Below, one piece after another: positions 35,514 through 44,202 of a stretch of 64,000 nt of DNA. The notes under the pieces were generated by a model. The model made no database searches. It was not told where the DNA came from and saw only the letters and a program-made list of their open reading frames with translations. Both the position numbers and the translations under genes were made by a program. The stretch comes from Nonomuraea angiospora (GTDB lineage Bacteria; Actinomycetota; Actinomycetes; Streptosporangiales; Streptosporangiaceae), in contig NZ_JADBEK010000001.1 of the NCBI RefSeq assembly GCF_014873145.1, positions 9,734,001 through 9,798,000 on the forward strand. The letters run 5' to 3'. The number at the start of each line of letters is the position of its first letter. The first letter of the stretch is position 1.

Positions 35514-36455
35514 ATGGCAAGGCCTACGGGGAGTCGCACGCAGGAGCAGCACATCGCCGAGCGCGATCTGCTGGGGACATACCTGGCTGAGATCGGCAGG
35601 GTCCCGCTGCTCACGGCGGAGGAGGAAGTGGAGCTCGCCAAGCGGATCGAGGCGGGTCTCTTCGCCGAGCAGCTGCTCGACAGCGGGGGCTCGGAGCCGC
35701 GCATCGGGGACGCGGCCGACGAGGAGCTGGAGCGCCTGGCGATCTCCGGCCAGCGGGCGAAGGACGAGTTCATCCAGGCCAACCTGCGCCTGGTGGTGGC
35801 GGTGGCCCGGAAATACTCGGGGCGGGGGATGCCGCTGATCGACCTGGTGCAGGAGGGGAACCTGGGGCTGGTCAGGGCGGTGGAGAAGTTCGACTACCGG
35901 CGGGGGTACAAGTTCTCCACGTACGCGACGTGGTGGATCCGGCAGTCGGTGGGGCGTGCCATCCACGAGCAGGCCCGCCCGGTGCGCCTGCCCACGCACG
36001 CGGGGGAGCAGATGACGCGGCTGATGCGGGTCCGCCGCGACATGCTGGCGGAGTTCGACGCCGAGCCCACGGACGACGATCTCGCCGAGATCCTCGACCT
36101 GCCGATCGAGCGCGTACGCGAGCTGCGGCGCTGGGCCTCCGACCCGGTCTCGCTCCAGCTCGGGGTGGGCGACGAGGACGAGACGGAGCTCGGCGACATG
36201 ATCGCCGACGAGACGTGGGCCGATCCCGAGCAGCAGGCCATCGACATCCTGGAGCGCGAGCGGCTGGACCAGTGGCTGACGGGGCTCGAGGGCGACACCA
36301 GCGAGATGCTGCGGTGGCGCTACGGGCTGGTGGACGGGCGCGAGCACACGCTCACGGAGGTCGGGGAACGCTACGGCATCGGCCGCGACCGCGCCCGCCG
36401 CATCGAACGCGACGCTCTGGCCCGCCTCCGCAAAATGGCCACCGCGGCCGCCTGA
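35514..36455 (+). CDS. RNA polymerase sigma factor, group 2 (sigma-70 family)
   Basis: A 313-residue sigma factor with region 1.2 (DLLGTYLAEIGRVPLLTAEEEVELAKRIEAG), region 2 (IQANLRLVVAVARKYSGRGMPLIDLVQEGNLGLVRAVEKFDYRRGYKFSTYATWWIRQSVGRAI), region 3 and a region 4.2 helix-turn-helix (TLTEVGERYGIGRDRARRIERDALARLRK). It lacks the long region 1.1 of the housekeeping factor, so it is a non-essential HrdB paralogue type. ATG at 35514 follows CGAGGTG. TATAGA (35483-35488) may be the -10 of its promoter. Confidence 0.92.
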   Translation: MARPTGSRTQEQHIAERDLLGTYLAEIGRVPLLTAEEEVELAKRIEAGLFAEQLLDSGGSEPRIGDAADEELERLAISGQRAKDEFIQANLRLVVAVARKYSGRGMPLIDLVQEGNLGLVRAVEKFDYRRGYKFSTYATWWIRQSVGRAIHEQARPVRLPTHAGEQMTRLMRVRRDMLAEFDAEPTDDDLAEILDLPIERVRELRRWASDPVSLQLGVGDEDETELGDMIADETWADPEQQAIDILERERLDQWLTGLEGDTSEMLRWRYGLVDGREHTLTEVGERYGIGRDRARRIERDALARLRKMATAAA

Positions 36456-36493
36456 CCCTGGGGCCGGCCGCCTGAGGGGTGCTGCCACGCCTC

Positions 36494-36658
36494 GCCGACG
36501 CGGCGCTTTGGGGTGACGGCCGCGGGTGGCGTGGCGAGCTGTATGACGCTTGGGCGTTGTTGCGGTGCGGGCGTTGTCGGGCTGGGCGGCGCTGTGATGC
36601 GCCGGTCTCCGCCGTGCCACATCCCGCCGACGCGGCGCTTCGGGGTGACGGCCGCGGG
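36494..36658. repeat. Imperfect 33-bp direct repeat in an intergenic stretch
   Basis: 36494-36526 and 36626-36658 differ at one base (both contain GACGCGGCGCTT and GGGGTGACGGCCGCGGG). Further similarity follows each copy (GACGCT.GGGC near 36545 and 36710). The 300 bp from 36456 to 36754 show no credible gene, so this looks like a decayed duplication. Confidence 0.6.
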
Positions 36659-36754
36659 AGCGGGCGCGCGTGGCGGACGCGGGCGCGGGCGCGGTGTGGC
36701 GGGTCGTAGGACGCTCGGGCATTGCGGCGGTGCGGGGCGCGGCGGTGCGGCGTT

Positions 36755-37321
36755 CTAGGGCTGGAGGAGGCGGCGGAGGAATTCTTCGACGGCGGCCACC
36801 GCGGTGGTGTGGTCGCCGCCGCGGGCCACCATGAGGGCGCTCTCGTTGACGGCCGCCAGCAGCATGTGCGCGTGCAGGTCCAAAAACTCGGCCGGCACCG
36901 CCCCCGTGGCCCCCAGCGCCGCCTTCAGCATCCCGAATGAGTAGCGCTCCTCCATGGCCCGCCACCGTTCCCAGCCCATCACCGCGGGCGCGTCGATGAG
37001 GACGATGCGCTGGATGACCGGGTCCCCGGCGAGCGAGATCCAGGCCAGCACCCCGGCGCGCAGGGCCGCCGCCGGGTCGGTGATGCCGCGGACGGCCTGC
37101 CGGATCTTGCCGCCGATGGCCGACTCCGTCGCCTCCAGCACCGCCTCGAAGAGGGCGTCCTTGCCGGCGTAGTGGTGGTAGAGCGCCCCCCGGCTCAGCC
37201 CCGACTCCTGCAGGACCACCTCGATGGAGGTGTCGTCGTAGCCCCGGTCGGCGAACAGCCGCGTGGCGATCGCCAGGACCCTGTCGCGGGTGGCCGCGCC
37301 GCGTTCCGCCTTGAGGTTCAT
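36755..37321 (-). CDS. TetR-family transcriptional regulator
   Basis: A 188-residue repressor. The N-terminal HTH is RDRVLAIATRLFADRGYDDTSIEVVLQESGLSRGALYHHYAGKDALFEAVL. The C-terminal ligand domain contains PAVMGWERWRAMEERYSFGML. It diverges from the alpha/beta hydrolase gene, and two dyads lie in the shared promoter. It therefore probably represses itself and the hydrolase. Confidence 0.92.
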   Translation of the reverse strand: MNLKAERGAATRDRVLAIATRLFADRGYDDTSIEVVLQESGLSRGALYHHYAGKDALFEAVLEATESAIGGKIRQAVRGITDPAAALRAGVLAWISLAGDPVIQRIVLIDAPAVMGWERWRAMEERYSFGMLKAALGATGAVPAEFLDLHAHMLLAAVNESALMVARGGDHTTAVAAVEEFLRRLLQP

Positions 37322-37338
37322 GGAACCACCATAGACAA

Positions 37339-37385
37339 ACCGACCGTCAGTCGGTAATTTCGTAGACCGACAGTCGGTTTATAAT
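37339..37385 (+). promoter_or_regulatory. Two TetR operators and a TATAAT box
   Basis: ACCGAC-cgtca-GTCGGT (37339-37355) and ACCGAC-a-GTCGGT (37366-37378) carry identical arms. A perfect -10 TATAAT (37380-37385) immediately follows the second, positioned for the hydrolase gene. Binding would block that promoter and the divergent tetR one. Confidence 0.75.
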
Positions 37386-37403
37386 CTGCCCGAGGAGGGT
37401 TCC

Positions 37404-38207
37404 ATGGAAGGCCTCAGCTACGTCGACGTGGGGGAAGGGCCGGTCAGCCTGTTCGTGCACGGCGTCGGCACCAGCTCCTACCTGTGGCGCAACGTCATCG
37501 CCGCGTTCCGCGACGAGCGCCGCTGCGTGGCCGTCGACCTGCCGCTGCACGGCGGCAGCGCACCGCGCGACGACCTGTCGATCCCCGCGCTGGCCGAGGC
37601 CGTCGAGGAGCTGTGCGAGGGGCTCGGGCTCGCCGACGTGGATCTCGTCGCCAACGACACCGGCGGCGCCGTCGCCCAGGTCTTCGCCGTACGCCACCGC
37701 GAGCGCCTGCGTACGCTCACCCTCACCAACTGCGACGTCCACACCAACACCCCGCCCGAGGCGTTCAAGCCCACGGTCGACCTGGCCGCCAGGGGCGAGC
37801 TGGCCCCGCTCACCGCGCTCGTGCTGGAGCAGCCGGAGCTGCTGGCGCAGACCGCGTACGGCGAGGGTTACGAGCGGATCGACGACCCGGCGGCGCTGGT
37901 GGAGGCGTACCTGCGGCCGATCTTCGCCAAGCCCGGCGGCGGCCGCGCCTTCGAGCGCCTGCTGACCTCCATCGACGCCAAGGACATGATCGCCATCGAG
38001 CCGCGGCTCACCGTGCTGACCGTGCCGACGCTCCTGGTCTGGGGCACGGGAGACGTGTTCTTCGACGTGAGCTGGGCCCGCTGGCTGCGGGACACGATCC
38101 CCGGCGTCAAGGAGATCGTCGAGATCGAGGGCGGGCGGCTGTTCTTCCCCGACGAGCGGGCGGATGAGCTGGTGCCGCATCTCAGGCGGTTCTGGGCGCA
38201 GCCGTAA
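37404..38207 (+). CDS. Alpha/beta-fold hydrolase with Asp nucleophile
   Basis: A 267-residue hydrolase. The oxyanion-type HGVGTSSYLWRNV precedes a nucleophile elbow that reads LVANDTGGAVAQ, so the nucleophile is Asp as in haloalkane dehalogenase and epoxide-hydrolase relatives. The acid-containing strand is LVWGTGDVFF. The terminal catalytic histidine expected near the end is not clear (EIEGGRLFFPDERADELV). The ATG at 37404 follows GAGGAGGG. It is controlled by the adjacent TetR protein. Substrate unknown. Confidence 0.85.
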   Translation: MEGLSYVDVGEGPVSLFVHGVGTSSYLWRNVIAAFRDERRCVAVDLPLHGGSAPRDDLSIPALAEAVEELCEGLGLADVDLVANDTGGAVAQVFAVRHRERLRTLTLTNCDVHTNTPPEAFKPTVDLAARGELAPLTALVLEQPELLAQTAYGEGYERIDDPAALVEAYLRPIFAKPGGGRAFERLLTSIDAKDMIAIEPRLTVLTVPTLLVWGTGDVFFDVSWARWLRDTIPGVKEIVEIEGGRLFFPDERADELVPHLRRFWAQP

Positions 38208-38216
38208 GATCGCCCC

Positions 38217-38978
38217 ATGTACCTGGAGGCGCTGCGTCGCTACCCCGTCAAGTCGATGCTGGGGGAGGAGCTGACCGAGAGCGAGGTGAGCGAGCGCGGG
38301 CTGGCCGGGGACCGGGCGCGGGCGGTGCTCGACGTCGCGACCGGGAAGATCGCCAGTGCCAAGAACCCCCGCCTCTGGCGCGGCCTGCTCACGATCGACG
38401 GCACCGCGGTTCCCGGCGACGAGGAGCTGTCGTCGCGGCTCGGGCGCGAGGTGCGGCTGATCGGCGTGCCTCCGGACGGCGCCGAGTTCGAGCGCTCGGT
38501 CCCGGAACGGGTGCTGGCCGAGGGCATCGAGGCGGAGGTCCCCTACACCGTCGGCACGCTCGGCGGCGCCTCGCCCGCCGGGACGTTCTTCGACTTCGCC
38601 CCGATCCACCTCATCACGACCTCGGCGATCGCGCGGATCGGCGCGCTCGGCCCGCGCGGCACCGTCGAGGCCCTCCGCTACCGGCCCAACCTGGTGATCG
38701 GGACGGTGGCGGAGGGGTTCGTCGAGAACGACTGGGTGGGACGCGAGCTGCGCGTCGGTGAGGAGGTGGTGCTGGCGGTGATCGTGGCCAGCCCGCGCTG
38801 CGCGGTGCCGACGCTCGAACACGGGAGCCTCGGGCGCGACGCCGACGCGCTGCGCACGGTGGCCGGGCACAACCGGGTGCCCGTGTTCGAGATGGGGCCG
38901 CAGCCCTGCGCGGGGGTGTACGCGCGAGTGGTGCGGCCCGGGAGGGTCAGGAAAGGCGACCGGGTACGCCTGACGTGA
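38217..38978 (+). CDS. MOSC domain-containing protein
   Basis: A 253-residue protein. The N-terminal MOSC_N part starts MYLEALRRYPVKSMLGEEL, and the MOSC domain ends with SPRCAVPTLEHGSLGRDADALRTV and GVYARVVRPGRVRKGDRV. The Cys in SPRC matches the conserved cysteine of the family, which binds molybdenum cofactor or sulfur for reductase reactions. It follows the hydrolase gene by 9 bp, so a shared transcript is likely. Confidence 0.88.
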   Translation: MYLEALRRYPVKSMLGEELTESEVSERGLAGDRARAVLDVATGKIASAKNPRLWRGLLTIDGTAVPGDEELSSRLGREVRLIGVPPDGAEFERSVPERVLAEGIEAEVPYTVGTLGGASPAGTFFDFAPIHLITTSAIARIGALGPRGTVEALRYRPNLVIGTVAEGFVENDWVGRELRVGEEVVLAVIVASPRCAVPTLEHGSLGRDADALRTVAGHNRVPVFEMGPQPCAGVYARVVRPGRVRKGDRVRLT

Positions 38979-38979
38979 C

Positions 38980-39909
38980 CTACGACGCCAGCGGCGTGAG
39001 GTACTTGACCAGGTCGTCCAGGATCTTGCCGGCCGCCGTGACGCCGATGCCGGTCATCCAGATCTCATCGTCCACGTTGTGCGCGTTGTTCGACTTGACC
39101 GCGCCGAGGTTCTTCCACAGCGGCCCGCCGGTCACCGCGGTCTGCGACTTGACGGCCGCCTCCCCGTACGCGGTGTAGAAGATCGCGTCTGCGTCGGCCT
39201 GGGCGATGTTCTCCTGGCTCAGCTTGCCGAAGCGCTTGTCGGCCTGGCCGGCCAGCTGCTGCGCCTCGGGCCGCTGGATGCCCGCGTCACCCACCACGAT
39301 GCCGCTGAAGGACTCGGGCCCGTACATGCGGATCTCGGTGGGCATGAACCGCACGATGCTCACCTTCAGCTTCGAGAACTTCGCGCCCACCTCCTTGGCC
39401 CGCGTCTCGAAACCCGTCAGCAGCTGCTGGGCCTGGTCCTTCTTGCCCAGCGCCTCGGCGTCGAGCAGGAAGTTGTCCTTCCAGGTGATGCCCACCTTCT
39501 CGGTGAACACGGTCGGCGCGATCTTGCTGAGCTTGTCGTAGAAGGCCTCCTGCCGGAACTTGCTGCCCAGGATGAGGTCCGGCTGGAGCGCCATGATGGC
39601 CTCGATGTTGGGGGCCTGGGTGGTGCCGACCGCCTTGGTGGCCGACAGTGCCGAGCCGAGGTAGGCGGGCCACTTCTGGTTCTGGGACGCCTGTGCCGCG
39701 CCGACGGGCGCCAGGCCGAGCGAGACCATCGTGTCGAGCTTGTCCGTGTCGAGCACCACCACCCGCTTGGGGGTCATCGGCACCTTCGTCTCGCCCATGG
39801 CGTGCTTGACGGTCCGGGTCGGTCCCGCCTCCTGCGAGGACGTGGAAGTGCCGCAGGCGGCGAGGGCGAGGAGGGGGAGCATGGCGGCGACGGCCAGGCG
39901 AAGACGCAT
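38980..39909 (-). CDS. Siderophore-binding lipoprotein of an iron ABC importer (FecB type)
   Basis: A 309-residue exported lipoprotein. The signal peptide has lipobox LLALAAC, and the mature part has GETKVPMTPKRVVVLDTDKLDTMVSLGLAPVGA, typical of periplasmic-binding-protein type III domains. Later YTAYGEAAV completes the two-lobed fold. It should capture ferric siderophore for a permease not encoded here. The second ATG (39909) is preferred because AAGGA lies 6 bp ahead; the first (39915) has it too close. Converges with the MOSC gene. Confidence 0.88.
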   Translation of the reverse strand: MRLRLAVAAMLPLLALAACGTSTSSQEAGPTRTVKHAMGETKVPMTPKRVVVLDTDKLDTMVSLGLAPVGAAQASQNQKWPAYLGSALSATKAVGTTQAPNIEAIMALQPDLILGSKFRQEAFYDKLSKIAPTVFTEKVGITWKDNFLLDAEALGKKDQAQQLLTGFETRAKEVGAKFSKLKVSIVRFMPTEIRMYGPESFSGIVVGDAGIQRPEAQQLAGQADKRFGKLSQENIAQADADAIFYTAYGEAAVKSQTAVTGGPLWKNLGAVKSNNAHNVDDEIWMTGIGVTAAGKILDDLVKYLTPLAS

Positions 39910-39929
39910 CGGCATTCCTTGATCGAAGG

Positions 39930-39943
39930 TTAGGCAAACCTAA
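39930..39943 (-). promoter_or_regulatory. Iron box (DmdR/IdeR-type operator)
   Basis: TTAGG-caaa-CCTAA is a perfect palindrome matching the actinobacterial DtxR/IdeR consensus core. It is 20 bp upstream of the siderophore-binding gene start, so expression should rise in low iron. Confidence 0.85.
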
Positions 39944-39982
39944 GTATCTCATGGCCGATATTGCTGAGCCGAAATGGGAGGA

Positions 39983-39998
39983 GTGAGAACACCGAAAC
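39983..39998 (+). promoter_or_regulatory. Second, weaker GlnR-type half site
   Basis: GTGAG-n6-GAAAC matches the gTnAC-n6-GaAAC half-site at nine of ten positions; another GAAAC follows at 40005-40009. Together with the main box it lies in the amtB leader. Confidence 0.4.
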
Positions 39999-40024
39999 GC
40001 GTCCGAAACACCAGTGTGGCGAGA

Positions 40025-40062
40025 TTCACGAATGTGAAACACGCCTGGTCGAGTCATGAAAC
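40025..40062 (+). promoter_or_regulatory. GlnR box upstream of amtB
   Basis: The sequence reads TTCAC-n6-GAAAC-n6-GGTCG-n6-GAAAC, which follows the GlnR consensus gTnAC-n6-GaAAC repeated with exact 6-bp spacings. GlnR activates ammonium uptake genes under nitrogen limitation in actinobacteria. It ends 50 bp before the amtB GTG. Confidence 0.8.
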
Positions 40063-40112
40063 CCCGGACGAACACGCTGTGGCCACACGTCACATGTAAG
40101 GAGGGTCGCGTC

Positions 40113-41758
<1,646 letters not shown>

Positions 41759-41797
41759 CCCGGCGGGGCTCGGCCGATACGACGTATCCACGGCGAC

Positions 41798-41819
41798 GCC
41801 CGGACGACGGCGTCCGGGC
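41798..41819 (+). terminator. Hairpin between glnK and glnD
   Basis: GCCCGGAC (41798-41805) pairs perfectly with GTCCGGGC (41812-41819). It sits 25 bp before the glnD start and could reduce glnD transcription relative to amtB-glnK. Confidence 0.5.
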
Positions 41820-41843
41820 TGAGCCCAGCAAGGGGGCACAGCT

Positions 41844-44069
41844 TTGAGGGGAGAGGCCCGTTCGTTCGCCGCGGCCCGCAAGGAGCGGACCGCGGACACC
41901 GACCGCTGGCTCAAGGATCTCTTCCGCACGGCGAGCGACGGCGACCACGTCTCACTGGTCGCCGTCGGGAGCCTCGGGAGGGGCGAACTCGCACCGGGCA
42001 GTGACCTCGACCTGGTCCTGCTGCACAACGGGCGGGCCGACGTGGCCAGGATCGCGGACCGGATCTGGTATCCGGTCTGGGACTCCGCGGTCAACCTCGA
42101 CCACTCCGTGCGGACGGTCGAGGAAGCGGTGAGCGTCGCCAGGCAGGACCTGAAGGCTGTGCTCGGCCTCATCCAGGCCAGGCACGTGGCCGGTGACGCC
42201 GAGCTGACCAGGAAGGCCAGGGAGGCGGTGCTGGCCGAGTGGCGGGCCGACTCCCGGCGCCGGCTCGGCGAGTTGCGTGACGCGGCCGACAAGCGGGCGC
42301 AGGTGAGCGGCGAGCTGGCCTTCCTGCTCGAACCCGATCTCAAGGACGGGCGCGGCGGGCTCCGCGACGTCCAGGCCATGCAGGCGGTGGCCGCCGCCTG
42401 GGTCGCCTCGGCGCCCGGCCCCAGGGCGCGCGAGGCGTACGAGTTCATCCTCGACGTGCGGCACGCGCTGCACGTCGTCACCGCCCGCGGCACCGACCGG
42501 CTGGTGCTGCAGGAGCAGGACGCCGTGGCGGGGGTGCTCGGCCTGCTCGACGCCGAGGCGCTCATGCGCAGGCTCGCCGAGGCGGGCCGTACCGTCTCCC
42601 ACGCCTTCGACGGCACCTGGCGCACCGTTGACAGGCTCCTGTCAGGCCCCGCTCCCCGAGGCCGCCGCCCGCTGGCGGACGGCGTGGTCGAGCACGCCGG
42701 CGAGGTGGTGCTCGCCAGGGGGGTCGACCCGCGCAAGGACCCCGTGCTGGTGCTGCGCGCCGCCGCCGCGGCGGCCGACTCCGGGCTGCCGCTCGCCCCG
42801 GCGACGGTGTCCGTGCTCGCAGCTCAGTCACCTCCCATGCCGGTGCCGTGGCCGGAGGAGGCACGCGACTCGCTGGTGTCGATCCTCGGCGCGGGCCGCG
42901 CCGCCGTGCCCGTGTGGGAGGAGCTCGACCAGGCGGGCATCCTTGTCAAGTTGCTCCCTGACTGGGAACGCGTACGCCACCGTCCCCAGCGCAACCCGAT
43001 CCACCGCTTCACGGTCGACCGGCACCTGATCGAGGCCGCCGCGAACGCCGCCAGCCACACGCGCGAGGTCTCCCGTCCCGACCTCCTGCTGATCAGCGCG
43101 CTCCTGCACGACGTCGGCAAGGGCTGGCCGGGGGACCACTCGGCCACCGGCGAGGTCGTGGTCCGCGACATCGCCACCCGCATCGGCCTGCCCGCGCAGG
43201 ACGTCGACACCCTGGCCACCGTCGTACGCCACCACCTGCTGCTGCCCGAGACCGCCACCCGCAGGGACCTCGACGACCCCGTCACGATCGAGAAGGTCGC
43301 CGCCACCGTCGGCACCCGGGAGGTCCTCGACCTGCTGGCCGCGCTCGCGATCGCCGACGGCCACGCCACCGGGCCGGCCGCCTGGAACAGCTGGAAGGCC
43401 GGGCTCGTCGCCGACCTCGTGCGCCGGGTCAGGTCCGTGCTGGCCGGCTCGCCGCCGCCCAAGCCGCCGACCCTGTCGGCCGACCAGACCGCGCTCGCCC
43501 GGCACGGCGGCGGGGCCGTCCGCGTCAACGGGGGAGCCGTCACGGTCGTCGCCCCCGACCGGGTGGGGCTGCTCTGGAGCGCCGCCGGCGTGCTGTCCGC
43601 GCACCGGCTCATCGTGCGCTCCGCCTCGTCCGCCTCCGCGGGCTCCACCGCGGTGATCGAGTTCTCCGTCATCCCCGAGTACGGTTCCCCGCCCGACCCC
43701 GCGACCCTGGAGTCCGACCTCCGTCTCGTCCTTGCCGGCCGTCTTGACATCGAGCAGCGGCTGGCCCGCCGTGCGCGGGCCATGCGCCCGCCCCGCGTAC
43801 CTGTGGCCCCACCTCGGGTGACACTGGTCGACGACGCCTCCGCGACCGCCACCGTGGTGGAAGTCAGGGCCCATGACAGGCCGGGGCTTCTGTGGCGTAT
43901 CGGGCGGGCGTTCGGCGAGTGCGGTCTTGACGTGAGGGCCGCTCGCGTGGAGACTCTCGGCGCGGAGGCGGTGGACGTCTTCTATGTCGTGGATCGCGCC
44001 GGTCGCCCCCTCAGCGACGCCGCACAGAGGGCGCAAGTCCGCGATCAAGTCCTGGCCGCACTGCGATAA
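41844..44069 (+). CDS. glnD: PII nucleotidyltransferase / deadenylylating enzyme
   Basis: A 741-residue GlnD. The N-terminal nucleotidyltransferase has VGSLGRGELAPGSDLDLVLLH (Gly42-Asp56), the HD domain has ALLHDVGKGWPGDHSATGEV, and two C-terminal ACT domains sense glutamine (VTVVAPDRVGLLW and EVRAHDRPGLLWRI). In actinobacteria GlnD adds or removes AMP at PII Tyr51. The start is TTG at 41844 after GGGGG; it is somewhat shorter than the enterobacterial enzyme. Third gene of the operon, after a hairpin. Confidence 0.95.
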   Translation: MRGEARSFAAARKERTADTDRWLKDLFRTASDGDHVSLVAVGSLGRGELAPGSDLDLVLLHNGRADVARIADRIWYPVWDSAVNLDHSVRTVEEAVSVARQDLKAVLGLIQARHVAGDAELTRKAREAVLAEWRADSRRRLGELRDAADKRAQVSGELAFLLEPDLKDGRGGLRDVQAMQAVAAAWVASAPGPRAREAYEFILDVRHALHVVTARGTDRLVLQEQDAVAGVLGLLDAEALMRRLAEAGRTVSHAFDGTWRTVDRLLSGPAPRGRRPLADGVVEHAGEVVLARGVDPRKDPVLVLRAAAAAADSGLPLAPATVSVLAAQSPPMPVPWPEEARDSLVSILGAGRAAVPVWEELDQAGILVKLLPDWERVRHRPQRNPIHRFTVDRHLIEAAANAASHTREVSRPDLLLISALLHDVGKGWPGDHSATGEVVVRDIATRIGLPAQDVDTLATVVRHHLLLPETATRRDLDDPVTIEKVAATVGTREVLDLLAALAIADGHATGPAAWNSWKAGLVADLVRRVRSVLAGSPPPKPPTLSADQTALARHGGGAVRVNGGAVTVVAPDRVGLLWSAAGVLSAHRLIVRSASSASAGSTAVIEFSVIPEYGSPPDPATLESDLRLVLAGRLDIEQRLARRARAMRPPRVPVAPPRVTLVDDASATATVVEVRAHDRPGLLWRIGRAFGECGLDVRAARVETLGAEAVDVFYVVDRAGRPLSDAAQRAQVRDQVLAALR

Positions 44070-44202
44070 CCAACAGCACACGACTACCGGTCACATGTGT
44101 AACGATTGTGTCCGAAATGCCCGGTAAGTCAGAAGCTGCGGATACCTTGTGGACGGCTTGAAGGCCCGTCGGGGACGGGACGATTGAGGGGTAGCGGAAG
44201 CA

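Noticed and set aside
35406..36965. 519-codon minus-strand ORF across the sigma-factor gene
   Set aside because: Antisense shadow of the sigma factor; composition is arginine- and proline-rich with no domain.
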